A stretch of 64,000 bases of DNA from Chryseobacterium sp. KLBC 52 (GTDB lineage Bacteria > Bacteroidota > Bacteroidia > Flavobacteriales > Weeksellaceae). Numbering within the stretch: the first letter of the stretch is position 1; every line of letters starts with the position of its first letter. The translations under genes were made by a program, and so were the position numbers. Under the pieces are notes generated by a model that saw only the letters and a list, made by a program, of their open reading frames with translations, did no database searches and was not told the DNA's origin. The stretch is taken from assembly GCF_003347605.1 (NCBI RefSeq), contig NZ_QDFZ01000023.1, positions 18,545 to 82,544 of the forward strand, in the 5' to 3' direction. Shown in pieces: positions 18,671 to 26,556 of the stretch.

Positions 18671-18794
18671 CAATAAATAATCGGAAATCCAAAAGCCAAA
18701 AACTATTGCAGCCATAGCCTGTTAAAGCAATCAAATAATTTCCATTTGTGAAACTTTCTCAGTATTTTTACTGAACTTTTTAATTACAACAAAA

Positions 18795-19604
18795 ATGATT
18801 CAGTATTTAGATAATATTTCGCACAAAGATTCAAAAAACTTTTTCCTTATTGCCGGACCTTGTATTATTGAGGGGGAAGATATGGCATTAAGAATTGCTG
18901 AAAAAGTAATCAGCATTACCGATAAATACAATATTCCTTATATCTTCAAAGGAAGCTTCAAAAAGGCTAACAGAAGCCGTGTAGATTCTTTCACAACCAT
19001 TGGTGAAGAGAAATCTCTTGAAATCCTTAGAAAAGTAGGAGAGACCTTCAATATTCCTACCACAACCGATATTCATGAAAATGAGCATGCGGCATTAGCA
19101 GCACAATATGTAGATGTTTTACAGATTCCTGCATTCCTTGTACGTCAGACCGATCTACTGGTGGCTGCAGCCCAAACAGGAAAATGTGTGACTTTGAAAA
19201 AAGGGCAGTTCCTTTCTCCGGAAGCGATGAAGTTTGCGGTTCAGAAAATTACAGATTCCAATAACGAGAAAGTAGCGATTATTGAAAGAGGAAATTCTTT
19301 CGGATATACAGATCTGATCGTAGACTACAGAGGAATTCCTACGATGAGAGAATACGCTCCAGTGATTTTGGATGTTACACACTCTTTACAACAACCTAAC
19401 CAAAGTTCAGGCGTTACAGGAGGAAGACCAGATCTTATTGAAACCGTTGCCAAAGCAGGAATTGCCGTAGGAGCAGACGGAATTTTCATCGAAACGCATC
19501 CTACACCGGAAACGGCATTATCTGATGGTGCCAACATGTTAAGATTAGATTTATTAGAAGATTTGTTACAAAAATTGACAAGAATTAGAGAATCGATTTT
19601 GTAA
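18795..19604 (+). CDS. kdsA: 3-deoxy-D-manno-octulosonate 8-phosphate synthase
   Basis: Condenses phosphoenolpyruvate with arabinose 5-phosphate to Kdo-8-phosphate, the committed step for the Kdo of lipopolysaccharide. Cytoplasmic. Seen: 269 residues, the usual length; FLIAGPCIIEGEDMAL near the N-terminus; FKGSFKKANRSR; TTDIHENEHA; VTLKKGQFLSPEAM; IERGNSFGYTDLIVD; and the C-terminal GGRPDLIETVAKAGIAVGAD and ETHPTPETALSDGANML. ATG start at 18795. A TonB receptor gene follows 43 bases on. Confidence 0.97.
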   Translation: MIQYLDNISHKDSKNFFLIAGPCIIEGEDMALRIAEKVISITDKYNIPYIFKGSFKKANRSRVDSFTTIGEEKSLEILRKVGETFNIPTTTDIHENEHAALAAQYVDVLQIPAFLVRQTDLLVAAAQTGKCVTLKKGQFLSPEAMKFAVQKITDSNNEKVAIIERGNSFGYTDLIVDYRGIPTMREYAPVILDVTHSLQQPNQSSGVTGGRPDLIETVAKAGIAVGADGIFIETHPTPETALSDGANMLRLDLLEDLLQKLTRIRESIL

Positions 19605-19647
19605 TTGTTAAAAAAACATTAATTTTAGAAATTCTAAAACATTTCTT

Positions 19648-21885
19648 TTGAAAAAACTAGTTTTACCGCTAAGCCTTATGGTCCCTGTACTGTTTTTCTC
19701 CCAACAAAGGAAAAAAGATACAGCGACTACTAAAGTAACCGATATAGAGGAAGTTGTCTTCCAGAAAAAAGCAACAGGAAGAACCAATGACCTTACCAAC
19801 GTAAGAATTTCAGCGAAAGAAGCGAAATCAGTAGCTTCTATTAATGGAGGAATTGAAGGATTGCTTAAAACACTACCTTCCGTAAACTCCAACACCGAGC
19901 TGTCTTCACAATATATGGTTCGTGGTGGAAACTATGATGAGAACCTTATCTACATTAATGATATTGAAATCTACAGACCTTTCCTGATCAGAAACTCTCA
20001 GCAGGAAGGGATGAGTATCATTAACCCGGATATGGTTTCCACAGTGAATTTCTCTGCAGGAGGATTTGAAGCCAAATATGGTGATAAAATGTCTTCTGCT
20101 TTAAATATCTATTACCGTGAGCCTGAAAAATTTGAAGTTTCAGGGGAGGCAAGTTTAATCGGAGGCAGGCTTACAACAGGTCTGGCTTCAAAAAATAAAA
20201 AATTTACAGCCTTATTTTCCGGTAGATACAGAAACACCAATCTTGTTCTTAATACCTTAAAAGAAGATACAGACTTTAATCCAACCTATTGGGATTTTCA
20301 GTCTTATCTGAACTATCATGTCAGTGATAAATTCACGATGTCATTCATCGGATATTATTCCAAGAATGATTATGAAATGATCCCAAGGGCAAAAAGTGTT
20401 ACATTCGGAAGCCTTCAGCAGCCTATAACCGTAAATATTGGCTATGGAGGACAGGAAAATGACCAGTATAAAAATATGATGGGTACATTTTCCATGAACT
20501 ATAAGCCTGCAGACAAATGGAAGCTTACCCTGGATGCCTTTGCTTATCAGAACAGAGAAAGAGAGTATTACACAATACAGTCAGCCTACGAGCTTCAGAC
20601 TTTTGATCCTGTTACGCAGCAACCTGTAACGTCTTTCGATGTTGGAGGGCAGATAGAACATGCCAGAAATGACTTGTTTGTAAGAACATATGGGACGCAG
20701 TTCAGAGCAAAATTCTCCCCCAATGTCAATACAGACTTTGAGGTTGGATTTAAATATGAAAAAGAAAATCTGAAAGATCTTACCAACGAATGGAAATTGG
20801 TAGATTCTGCAGGATACAGCATTCCAAGACCCGAAGTCATTGACCCGAGAACCGGAACTACAGGAGATCTTAAGCTTGCTTATTATATTGCCGGACAAAA
20901 TAATATCGAACCAACAAGACTTTCTGCCTATGCACAGTATTCACAGAAGTTTTATTGGGGAGCCAGTAAAGTATTCGTGAATGCGGGAGTACGTGTAGCG
21001 AACTGGAGTTTTAATAAAGAAATAATATTTTCTCCAAGAGCTCAGTTTGCGATAAAGCCTGATTGGGACAGCGATATGTTGTTCAAAATTTCAGGGGGAA
21101 TCTACTACCAGGCTCCTTTCTATAAAGAAATCAAGGATTTGGATGGTAATTTTAACTCTAATATAAAATCGCAGCGTTCTATCCAGGTCATTCTTGCCAA
21201 TGATTATGAGTTCCAGATGTACGACAGACCATTCAAGCTTACTACGGAACTTTATTATAAAAAATTGGATAACCTGATCCCGTATTATATGGATAATGTA
21301 AGAATCCGTTACTCAGGGCAGAATAATTCCAAAGGATATGCGTATGGTATTGATACCAGATTATTCGGGGAATTTGTTCCAGGTGTAGATTCTTGGCTAT
21401 CTGCGAGTTATGCCAGAGTGTATGAAAATATAGATGGCAGAGGAGATATTCCAAGACCTACAGATCAGAGGTTGAGGTTTGCGATGTTCTATCAGGATTA
21501 TATGCCAAGCTTTCCGAGTATGCGTGTGAACCTTACCTTAGTGTATGCTATGGGATTGCCTACGGGAGCTCCTGTAATGTTTAACAGCAACGGACAACCA
21601 GATTTTGGTTCAGCTTATAATTATCAGCAGACGCTGCCTTCTTATAAAAGAGTAGACTTAGGATTAACAAAGGTCTTTATTGATCCGAAAGAAAAAAATA
21701 AGAGATCCGGTTTCTGGGGTAATTTTGAGGAACTGACGTTAGGTGTTCAGGTTTTCAATGCATTTAATATCAATAATACGGTTGCCAACCAATGGATCAC
21801 AGACTATAACAGCAATTATATGTATCCTGTTCCGGTACGTCTTACAGGACGTTTCTTTAATGTGAAACTGGAATTCAAACTATAG
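19648..21885 (+). CDS. TonB-dependent outer-membrane receptor
   Basis: 745 residues. It starts at TTG 19648 (LKKLVLPLSLMVPVLFFSQQ, a signal peptide); no ATG is placed to give one. The plug domain (about 40-160) shows LLKTLPSVNSNTELSSQYMV, RGGNYDENLIYINDIEIYRP and FSAGGFEAKYGDKMSSALNIY. A beta-barrel follows, ending in NVKLEFKL, a typical terminal aromatic-rich strand. No N-terminal carboxypeptidase-regulatory domain is present and no SusD partner follows, so it is a stand-alone transporter. The substrate is unknown. A terminator follows. Confidence 0.9.
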   Translation: MKKLVLPLSLMVPVLFFSQQRKKDTATTKVTDIEEVVFQKKATGRTNDLTNVRISAKEAKSVASINGGIEGLLKTLPSVNSNTELSSQYMVRGGNYDENLIYINDIEIYRPFLIRNSQQEGMSIINPDMVSTVNFSAGGFEAKYGDKMSSALNIYYREPEKFEVSGEASLIGGRLTTGLASKNKKFTALFSGRYRNTNLVLNTLKEDTDFNPTYWDFQSYLNYHVSDKFTMSFIGYYSKNDYEMIPRAKSVTFGSLQQPITVNIGYGGQENDQYKNMMGTFSMNYKPADKWKLTLDAFAYQNREREYYTIQSAYELQTFDPVTQQPVTSFDVGGQIEHARNDLFVRTYGTQFRAKFSPNVNTDFEVGFKYEKENLKDLTNEWKLVDSAGYSIPRPEVIDPRTGTTGDLKLAYYIAGQNNIEPTRLSAYAQYSQKFYWGASKVFVNAGVRVANWSFNKEIIFSPRAQFAIKPDWDSDMLFKISGGIYYQAPFYKEIKDLDGNFNSNIKSQRSIQVILANDYEFQMYDRPFKLTTELYYKKLDNLIPYYMDNVRIRYSGQNNSKGYAYGIDTRLFGEFVPGVDSWLSASYARVYENIDGRGDIPRPTDQRLRFAMFYQDYMPSFPSMRVNLTLVYAMGLPTGAPVMFNSNGQPDFGSAYNYQQTLPSYKRVDLGLTKVFIDPKEKNKRSGFWGNFEELTLGVQVFNAFNINNTVANQWITDYNSNYMYPVPVRLTGRFFNVKLEFKL

Positions 21886-21911
21886 TTACGATTAAAAATA
21901 AAATAGCAGAA

Positions 21912-21938
21912 AGCTTCCGAGAATCCGGAGGCTTTTTT
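21912..21938 (+). terminator. Terminator of the TonB receptor gene
   Basis: GCTTCCG pairs with CGGAGGC (one G-T pair) around a 6-base loop, followed by a T run. Confidence 0.85.
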
Positions 21939-21999
21939 GTTTACCCGAATTTTATAACAACATTACCAAATTCTATAACAACGGTTTCAGATATATTTT

Positions 22000-22007
22000 T
22001 AACTTTG
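22000..22007 (+). promoter_or_regulatory. -7 element of the copper module
   Basis: TAACTTTG, eight bases before the ATG at 22016. A clear TTG at -33 is not seen. Transcription would start almost at the start codon. Confidence 0.5.
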
Positions 22008-22015
22008 TCTTACCA

Positions 22016-22396
22016 ATGAAAAAGATTCTTGCCATAGTGTTTTCTATTTTCTACTTCGGGTTTTCTTCCGGAGCAGCTTTTAGCATTCATTATTGTATGA
22101 AAGAATTTGTTTCTGTAAGCCAGAAAGCGGATGATATCTGTGCTAAATGCGGCGTTAAGGAAAAAAAAGGATGCTGCAAAACGGAGATCAAAATCGTAAA
22201 AGTAGACGATTCACAGAAATCAGATTATCTGAATGTGGATTTCTTAAGTGCAGTTTCAGAAATTCCGGTGAAACATCAGTTCACTGTTATTGACAAATCG
22301 TTTTCTGCAACCAAATTTACTCAAATTCAGATTAATGCGCCGCCTGAATTCCGGCCGGTCCCTATCTACATCAATCATTGTAATTTTAGAATTTAG
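22016..22396 (+). CDS. HYC_CC_PP family small secreted protein
   Basis: 126 residues with a signal peptide (MKKILAIVFSIFYFGFSSGAAFS). It carries the motifs that name the family: HYC (IHYCMKEF), then CAKCGVKEKKGCC (double Cys), and a proline-rich end (PPEFRPVPIYINHC). Cysteine and histidine clusters suggest metal, probably copper, binding in the periplasm. First gene of a module with a DUF3347 protein and a multicopper oxidase, all on the same strand, which supports a copper-handling role. The biochemical function of the family is not established as far as I know. Confidence 0.8.
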   Translation: MKKILAIVFSIFYFGFSSGAAFSIHYCMKEFVSVSQKADDICAKCGVKEKKGCCKTEIKIVKVDDSQKSDYLNVDFLSAVSEIPVKHQFTVIDKSFSATKFTQIQINAPPEFRPVPIYINHCNFRI

Positions 22397-22400
22397 AATC

Positions 22401-22454
22401 CGTCAGTCGTTTCCGGTATAAACATGTACTGCTATGGGACGACATGTTCTGACG
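22401..22454 (+). promoter_or_regulatory. Structured leader between the HYC_CC_PP and DUF3347 genes
   Basis: Nested inverted repeats: CGTCAG (22401-22406) with CTGACG (22449-22454), and AACATGT (22421-22427) with ACATGTT (22442-22448). A separate ACGCAT/ATGCGT hairpin follows at 22452-22469. It could be an operator, an RNA control element or a processing site. No T run follows, so it is not a plain terminator. Confidence 0.4.
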
Positions 22455-22513
22455 CATTTACCGATGCGTGATCCATTATTCTTTATTAAAAATTAATTCT
22501 AAAATTTAAAACA

Positions 22514-22987
22514 ATGAAAAAATATATTATCACAGCAGCCCTATCTTTATTCTCAATCGTGTCATTATCTGCACAATCTAAAAAGGATGCGCAGGTTTCT
22601 AAACTGTATCAGAATTATATTGCTATCAAGTCAGCATTAGCTTCGGATGATGCGGATAAAACTTCAAAAGCCGCAACAGAATTTATCAAGACAGCTTCAG
22701 CCATTGATTATAAAGTAGTTTCTGAGGGAAATCTTAATGTTTTAAGAAAAGACGCTTCTGTAATTTCTGATTCCCGAACTATTGCAGCACAAAGGGAAAC
22801 CTTTTTCAATCTTTCGGATAATATGATCGCCTTGACCAAACAATTCAAACTTTCTGAAAAACCAGTCTACGTTCAATATTGCCCAATGGCAGACGGAAGC
22901 TGGCTAAGCGATGAAAAACAAATCGCTAACCCATACTATGGGAAGTCTATGCTTTCTTGCGGAAGTGTAAAGTCAGAAATTAAATAA
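22514..22987 (+). CDS. DUF3347 domain protein (periplasmic, copper-linked)
   Basis: 157 residues with a signal peptide ending SLSAQS. The DUF3347 domain spans the mature part: YQNYIAIKSALASDDADKTS near the start and the conserved CPMADGSWLSDEKQIANPYYG with LSCG at the end. Known: DUF3347 occurs alone or fused to CusB-like efflux proteins, and its Cys/Met/His end is thought to bind copper. It lies between the HYC_CC_PP protein and the multicopper oxidase, so all three probably act together in periplasmic copper handling. Confidence 0.88.
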   Translation: MKKYIITAALSLFSIVSLSAQSKKDAQVSKLYQNYIAIKSALASDDADKTSKAATEFIKTASAIDYKVVSEGNLNVLRKDASVISDSRTIAAQRETFFNLSDNMIALTKQFKLSEKPVYVQYCPMADGSWLSDEKQIANPYYGKSMLSCGSVKSEIK

Positions 22988-23077
22988 TTGCTGTATTATT
23001 CTTTAAAACAATAAGTTGTATGGTTTTAGGTTATCTTTAACTTTAAGCTGTACAACTTGCAAAAAGTTCGAAATATT

Positions 23078-25843
23078 ATGAAAAAGCTTGTAATGTTTCT
23101 GATGCTGTTATTCACTGTTTTTACTTTTGCACAAACTACAAAAACGTATTATACTTGTCCGATGCATCCGGAAGTAGTGTCTTCAAAACCTGGAGACTGT
23201 CCCAAATGCGGAATGACCCTGGTAAAAAAGACCGTTATCATAAAACCCAAAGTAGTTGCAAAACCGGAAACGAAACCTGTCCCTAAAACAGAGTCGAAAA
23301 CAAAACCCACAGAAACTAAAATAAATAAAGTTAGTAAAGCAAAAGTTGCTGAGAAAACTAAGATTATAAAATCTTCTGTTAAGCCAGAGGTAAAAAAGGT
23401 ATTGCCGGTAAAAAATCAGGCTTTAACTCAAGCTCAAACTACCTATACCTGCACTATGCATCCGGAAATAGTTTCGGACAAGCCGGGAAAATGTCCTAAA
23501 TGTGGAATGGAGCTGGTAGAAAAAGAAGCTCAGTCCCATACACAGGCTGAAAATCCTAAAGAAGAAAAATCTATTTTAAAACGTAATTCAGAAAATGGAA
23601 AGATTACTTTTGGAGGAAAAACGATTCGTTATGATCTGTATGTAAAAGATACTATCGTCAATTTTACAGGAAAAAACAGAAGAGCCATTGCAATCAATGG
23701 TAAACTTCAGGCTCCGACTTTATATTTTACCGAAGGAGATACTGCAGAGATCTATCTGCACAATATGCTTAAAGAAAATACAGGGCTGCACTGGCACGGA
23801 GTGATCCTTCCCAATGAGCATGACGGTGTTCCCTATCTTACGACCAAGCCTGTAAAACCGGGCGAGACGCATTTATATAAATTCAGAATCTCGCAAAATG
23901 GAACGTACTGGTACCATTCTCATGAAGCCCTTCAGGAACAGATTGGGATGAACGGTATTCTGGTTTTCAAAAAAAGAGAAGGTGAGCCGAAAACAATATA
24001 CAATGCTGAAATTCCGGTATTACTTGGAGATTGGAGTGATGATGATCCGATGCAGATTGCAAGAAGGCTTCATATGGCCAATACAGACTGGTATGCGGTA
24101 AAGAAAAATGCGGTACAGAGTTACTGGGAAGCCATTAAGTCCGGGAATTTAGGAACAAAAGCCCTGAATGAATGGAAAAGAATGGAAGCCATGGATGTAA
24201 GTGATGTTTATTACGATAAATTCTTAATCAATGGTGCACCAAGTTCAGATTATTCTAATGTAAAAGCTGGTGATAAAGTAAGACTGAGAGTTGCCAATGG
24301 AGGTTCATCTACCTATTTCTGGCTGAACTATGGTGGAGGAAAGATAAAAGTAGTGGGAAATGACGGAAATGATGTTGTTCCAATAGAAGTCGACCGTCTG
24401 ATTGTAGGAGTTTCTGAAACTTATGATATTGAAGTGACCATTCCTGAAAACAAAAGCTTTGAGTTCAGGGCGACTTCTGAAGACAGGATAGGGCACGCTT
24501 CTCTCTGGCTGGGTTCAGGTGAAAAGGTTGAAGCGCCCAATCTTCCAAGATTAATGCTTTTTGAAGGAATGAAAATGATGAATGGTATGATGGAAATGAG
24601 CGGAAATATGAAGCCGATGAATATGACGATGGGAAATCAAATGATGGATATGAATGAAGTGATGTATCCGGAATTGTCTGAAAATCAAAGGAAAACTACA
24701 GCGAAGCATATCAATGAAATGATGGGTGTGAAGACGAAAGATGATAAGAAAGAAGATCATTCTCAACACTCAGGAATGGAGATGAAAGAAGAGAAAACAA
24801 TCAAAAGACTGTCTTACAATATTTTGAAATCTCCTGAGAAAACCATTCTTCCCACAGACAGCATTCGTGAAATGAAATTTACGCTTGAGGGGAATATGAA
24901 TCATTATCTGTGGACACTGGATAATAAAACGGTTACAGAAACAGATAAAATTCTGATTAAAAAAGGAGAGGTTCTTAGAATCAAGATGTATAATAATTCT
25001 ATGATGCGTCACCCGATGCACCTTCATGGTCACGATTTCAGATTAATTAATTCAAAAGGAGAGTATTCTCCATTGAAAAACGTTGTGGATATCATGCCGA
25101 TGGAAACCGTAACAATAGAATTTGCTGCGAATCAGGATGGCGACTGGTTTTTCCACTGTCATATTCTATATCATATGATGGCTGGAATGGGAAGAATCTT
25201 CAGTTATGAAAACTCAAAACCCAATCCTCAGCTTCCGAACAGAAAACTGGCCTGGAAAAACTTTATACAGGATAATAAAATGACCAGTTCCATGGCGATG
25301 CTGGATGTTGCAAGTAATAAGATCCACGCAGAAACAATGACGATGTTCGGACCGAGATGGGCCAATCTGAATGAGTTTCATTCCAACTGGAATTTTGATC
25401 ATTTTGAAGGAAGTGCAAAGGTAGGGCGTTTCTTAGGAAAATTTCAATGGGCATTACCTTATGCAGGAATCAGGGTTCAGAAAAATCATGAGATCATGGA
25501 GAGACAGATGGCAGAAGATCTGGGAATGGATTTTCATGGGAAAAAGACCTGGTTCGGACAGCAGAAGGCTTCGAAAAATAGATTTGCATTCATTGTTGGT
25601 ATGCAGTATGTATTGCCAATGCTGATTACTGCTGACGCAAGTGTTGATCAAAACGGAAAAGTGTTATTGGAACTTAGCCGAGAAGATATACCGCTTTCCA
25701 GAAGGCTGAGAGGAAATTTCAGTGTCAATTCAGATGGTGAGTTCTCAACAGGATTGAGATATATCGTTCAGAAATGGCTGTCTCTTTCAGGAAATTATGA
25801 TAATGAAATGGGCTGGGGTGCAGGTGTTACTTTAACCTACTAA
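23078..25843 (+). CDS. Multicopper oxidase with two heavy-metal-binding N-domains and a CopB-like C-terminal barrel
   Basis: 921 residues from ATG 23078 (MKKLVMFLMLLFTVFTFAQ signal peptide; the frame also opens at TTG 23057). Order: metal-binding motif 1 (YTCPMHPEVVSSKPGDCPKC, about 25-44); a Lys/Pro/Thr-rich linker; motif 2 (YTCTMHPEIVSDKPGKCPKC, about 123-142); the three cupredoxin domains with LHWHGV, YWYHSH, HPMHLHGHDF and HCHILYHMMAGM (all type 1, 2 and 3 copper ligands present); and a Met-rich insert before the last domain (MKMMNGMMEMSGNMKPMNM). The final 185 or so residues resemble the CopB outer-membrane barrel (LPMLITADASVDQNGKVLLE, LRYIVQKWLSLSGNYDNEMG). Probably oxidises Cu(I) for copper tolerance. 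It ends in TLTY, barrel-like. Confidence 0.88.
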   Translation: MKKLVMFLMLLFTVFTFAQTTKTYYTCPMHPEVVSSKPGDCPKCGMTLVKKTVIIKPKVVAKPETKPVPKTESKTKPTETKINKVSKAKVAEKTKIIKSSVKPEVKKVLPVKNQALTQAQTTYTCTMHPEIVSDKPGKCPKCGMELVEKEAQSHTQAENPKEEKSILKRNSENGKITFGGKTIRYDLYVKDTIVNFTGKNRRAIAINGKLQAPTLYFTEGDTAEIYLHNMLKENTGLHWHGVILPNEHDGVPYLTTKPVKPGETHLYKFRISQNGTYWYHSHEALQEQIGMNGILVFKKREGEPKTIYNAEIPVLLGDWSDDDPMQIARRLHMANTDWYAVKKNAVQSYWEAIKSGNLGTKALNEWKRMEAMDVSDVYYDKFLINGAPSSDYSNVKAGDKVRLRVANGGSSTYFWLNYGGGKIKVVGNDGNDVVPIEVDRLIVGVSETYDIEVTIPENKSFEFRATSEDRIGHASLWLGSGEKVEAPNLPRLMLFEGMKMMNGMMEMSGNMKPMNMTMGNQMMDMNEVMYPELSENQRKTTAKHINEMMGVKTKDDKKEDHSQHSGMEMKEEKTIKRLSYNILKSPEKTILPTDSIREMKFTLEGNMNHYLWTLDNKTVTETDKILIKKGEVLRIKMYNNSMMRHPMHLHGHDFRLINSKGEYSPLKNVVDIMPMETVTIEFAANQDGDWFFHCHILYHMMAGMGRIFSYENSKPNPQLPNRKLAWKNFIQDNKMTSSMAMLDVASNKIHAETMTMFGPRWANLNEFHSNWNFDHFEGSAKVGRFLGKFQWALPYAGIRVQKNHEIMERQMAEDLGMDFHGKKTWFGQQKASKNRFAFIVGMQYVLPMLITADASVDQNGKVLLELSREDIPLSRRLRGNFSVNSDGEFSTGLRYIVQKWLSLSGNYDNEMGWGAGVTLTY

Positions 25844-25863
25844 ATAAAATCAGACTATAGTAA

Positions 25864-25892
25864 AAAGCTGTCTCTTATTGAGGCAGCTTTTC
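25864..25892 (+). terminator. Terminator of the copper module
   Basis: AGCTGTCTC (25866-25874) pairs with GAGGCAGCT (25880-25888) around TTATT, followed by TT-rich sequence. Confidence 0.85.
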
Positions 25893-26151
25893 TTGATCAG
25901 ATACATGTCGTAGGGAAACTTTTTATGGACGCAAAGAATAGAGTATTCTAATGCTTAATTTTAGGAGGCAATGAGCTGCGACTTTGTCGCTGATGAAGCT
26001 ATAAGTTATACATTTGCTTAGAAAGAATCAATGAAATTGATTCTGGCTTTGCTCTCTTAAAATACTACAGATTAAAAATGAAACCTTTGCGTTTTAAATA
26101 CTACCCTGCAAAGTGTCTTTATATCTGCATACTTATTACTTTTACATTTAT
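25893..26151. other. Gap without a gene
   Basis: Contains a short GCGACTTTGTCGC hairpin near 25977 and AT-rich sequence of the kind seen in other gaps here (ACGCAAAG words). No reading frame is convincing. Confidence 0.5.
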
Positions 26152-26430
26152 TTATAAGTAATGATCAATAATTACTTTACAGGCTTTGGAAACTTCTTTG
26201 TCAAAGTAAGCTTTGCCATCTTCAAAGTCATAATTTTGATATGTACATTTAGATGCAAACTCCTTTGCTAAAGTTACTTTCCTTAGGAAACTTACCGGAT
26301 TCACCAATCTATTATTCTTTTTAGTAAGTCTTTTAAGAGTAATAAATTGAGACAATTGCTTTTTAACTAGCTTTTCAATTTTTCTTTTTCTTTTACATTC
26401 ATAATAGTAATTTTTATTATTAATATTCAA
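26152..26430 (-). CDS. Small lysine-rich hypothetical protein (doubtful)
   Basis: A 92-codon frame with no ATG. It would have to start at TTG 26430, and the product contains no internal Met. It is Lys/Arg/Asn-rich at the start (YYYECKRKRKIEKLVKKQLS) and ends KACKVIIDHYL. No family recognised. It is more AT-rich than its neighbours and sits alone between two terminators. It may be a real small gene, a decayed one or chance. Confidence 0.3.
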   Translation of the reverse strand: MNINNKNYYYECKRKRKIEKLVKKQLSQFITLKRLTKKNNRLVNPVSFLRKVTLAKEFASKCTYQNYDFEDGKAYFDKEVSKACKVIIDHYL

Positions 26431-26501
26431 ATGTAATGTGTTGGTTTTATGTAATTGATGAGTATAATTTTAATAAGAAAAATGTTAATAATTTAGCTAA
26501 A

Positions 26502-26531
26502 AACAAAAACCACCTCATTTTCACGAGATGG
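26502..26531 (-). terminator. Terminator of the S9 peptidase gene
   Basis: On the minus strand CCATCTC pairs with GAGGTGG (one G-T pair) over an 8-base loop, followed by TTTTTG. Confidence 0.8.
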
Positions 26532-26556
26532 CTTTATGTAATTGATGCAAATGCTT

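Noticed and set aside
17873..18794. Integron or IS remnant around the GATGCTTCGAC repeats
   Set aside because: No integrase, transposase or target-site duplication is visible; the structure is tandem duplication.
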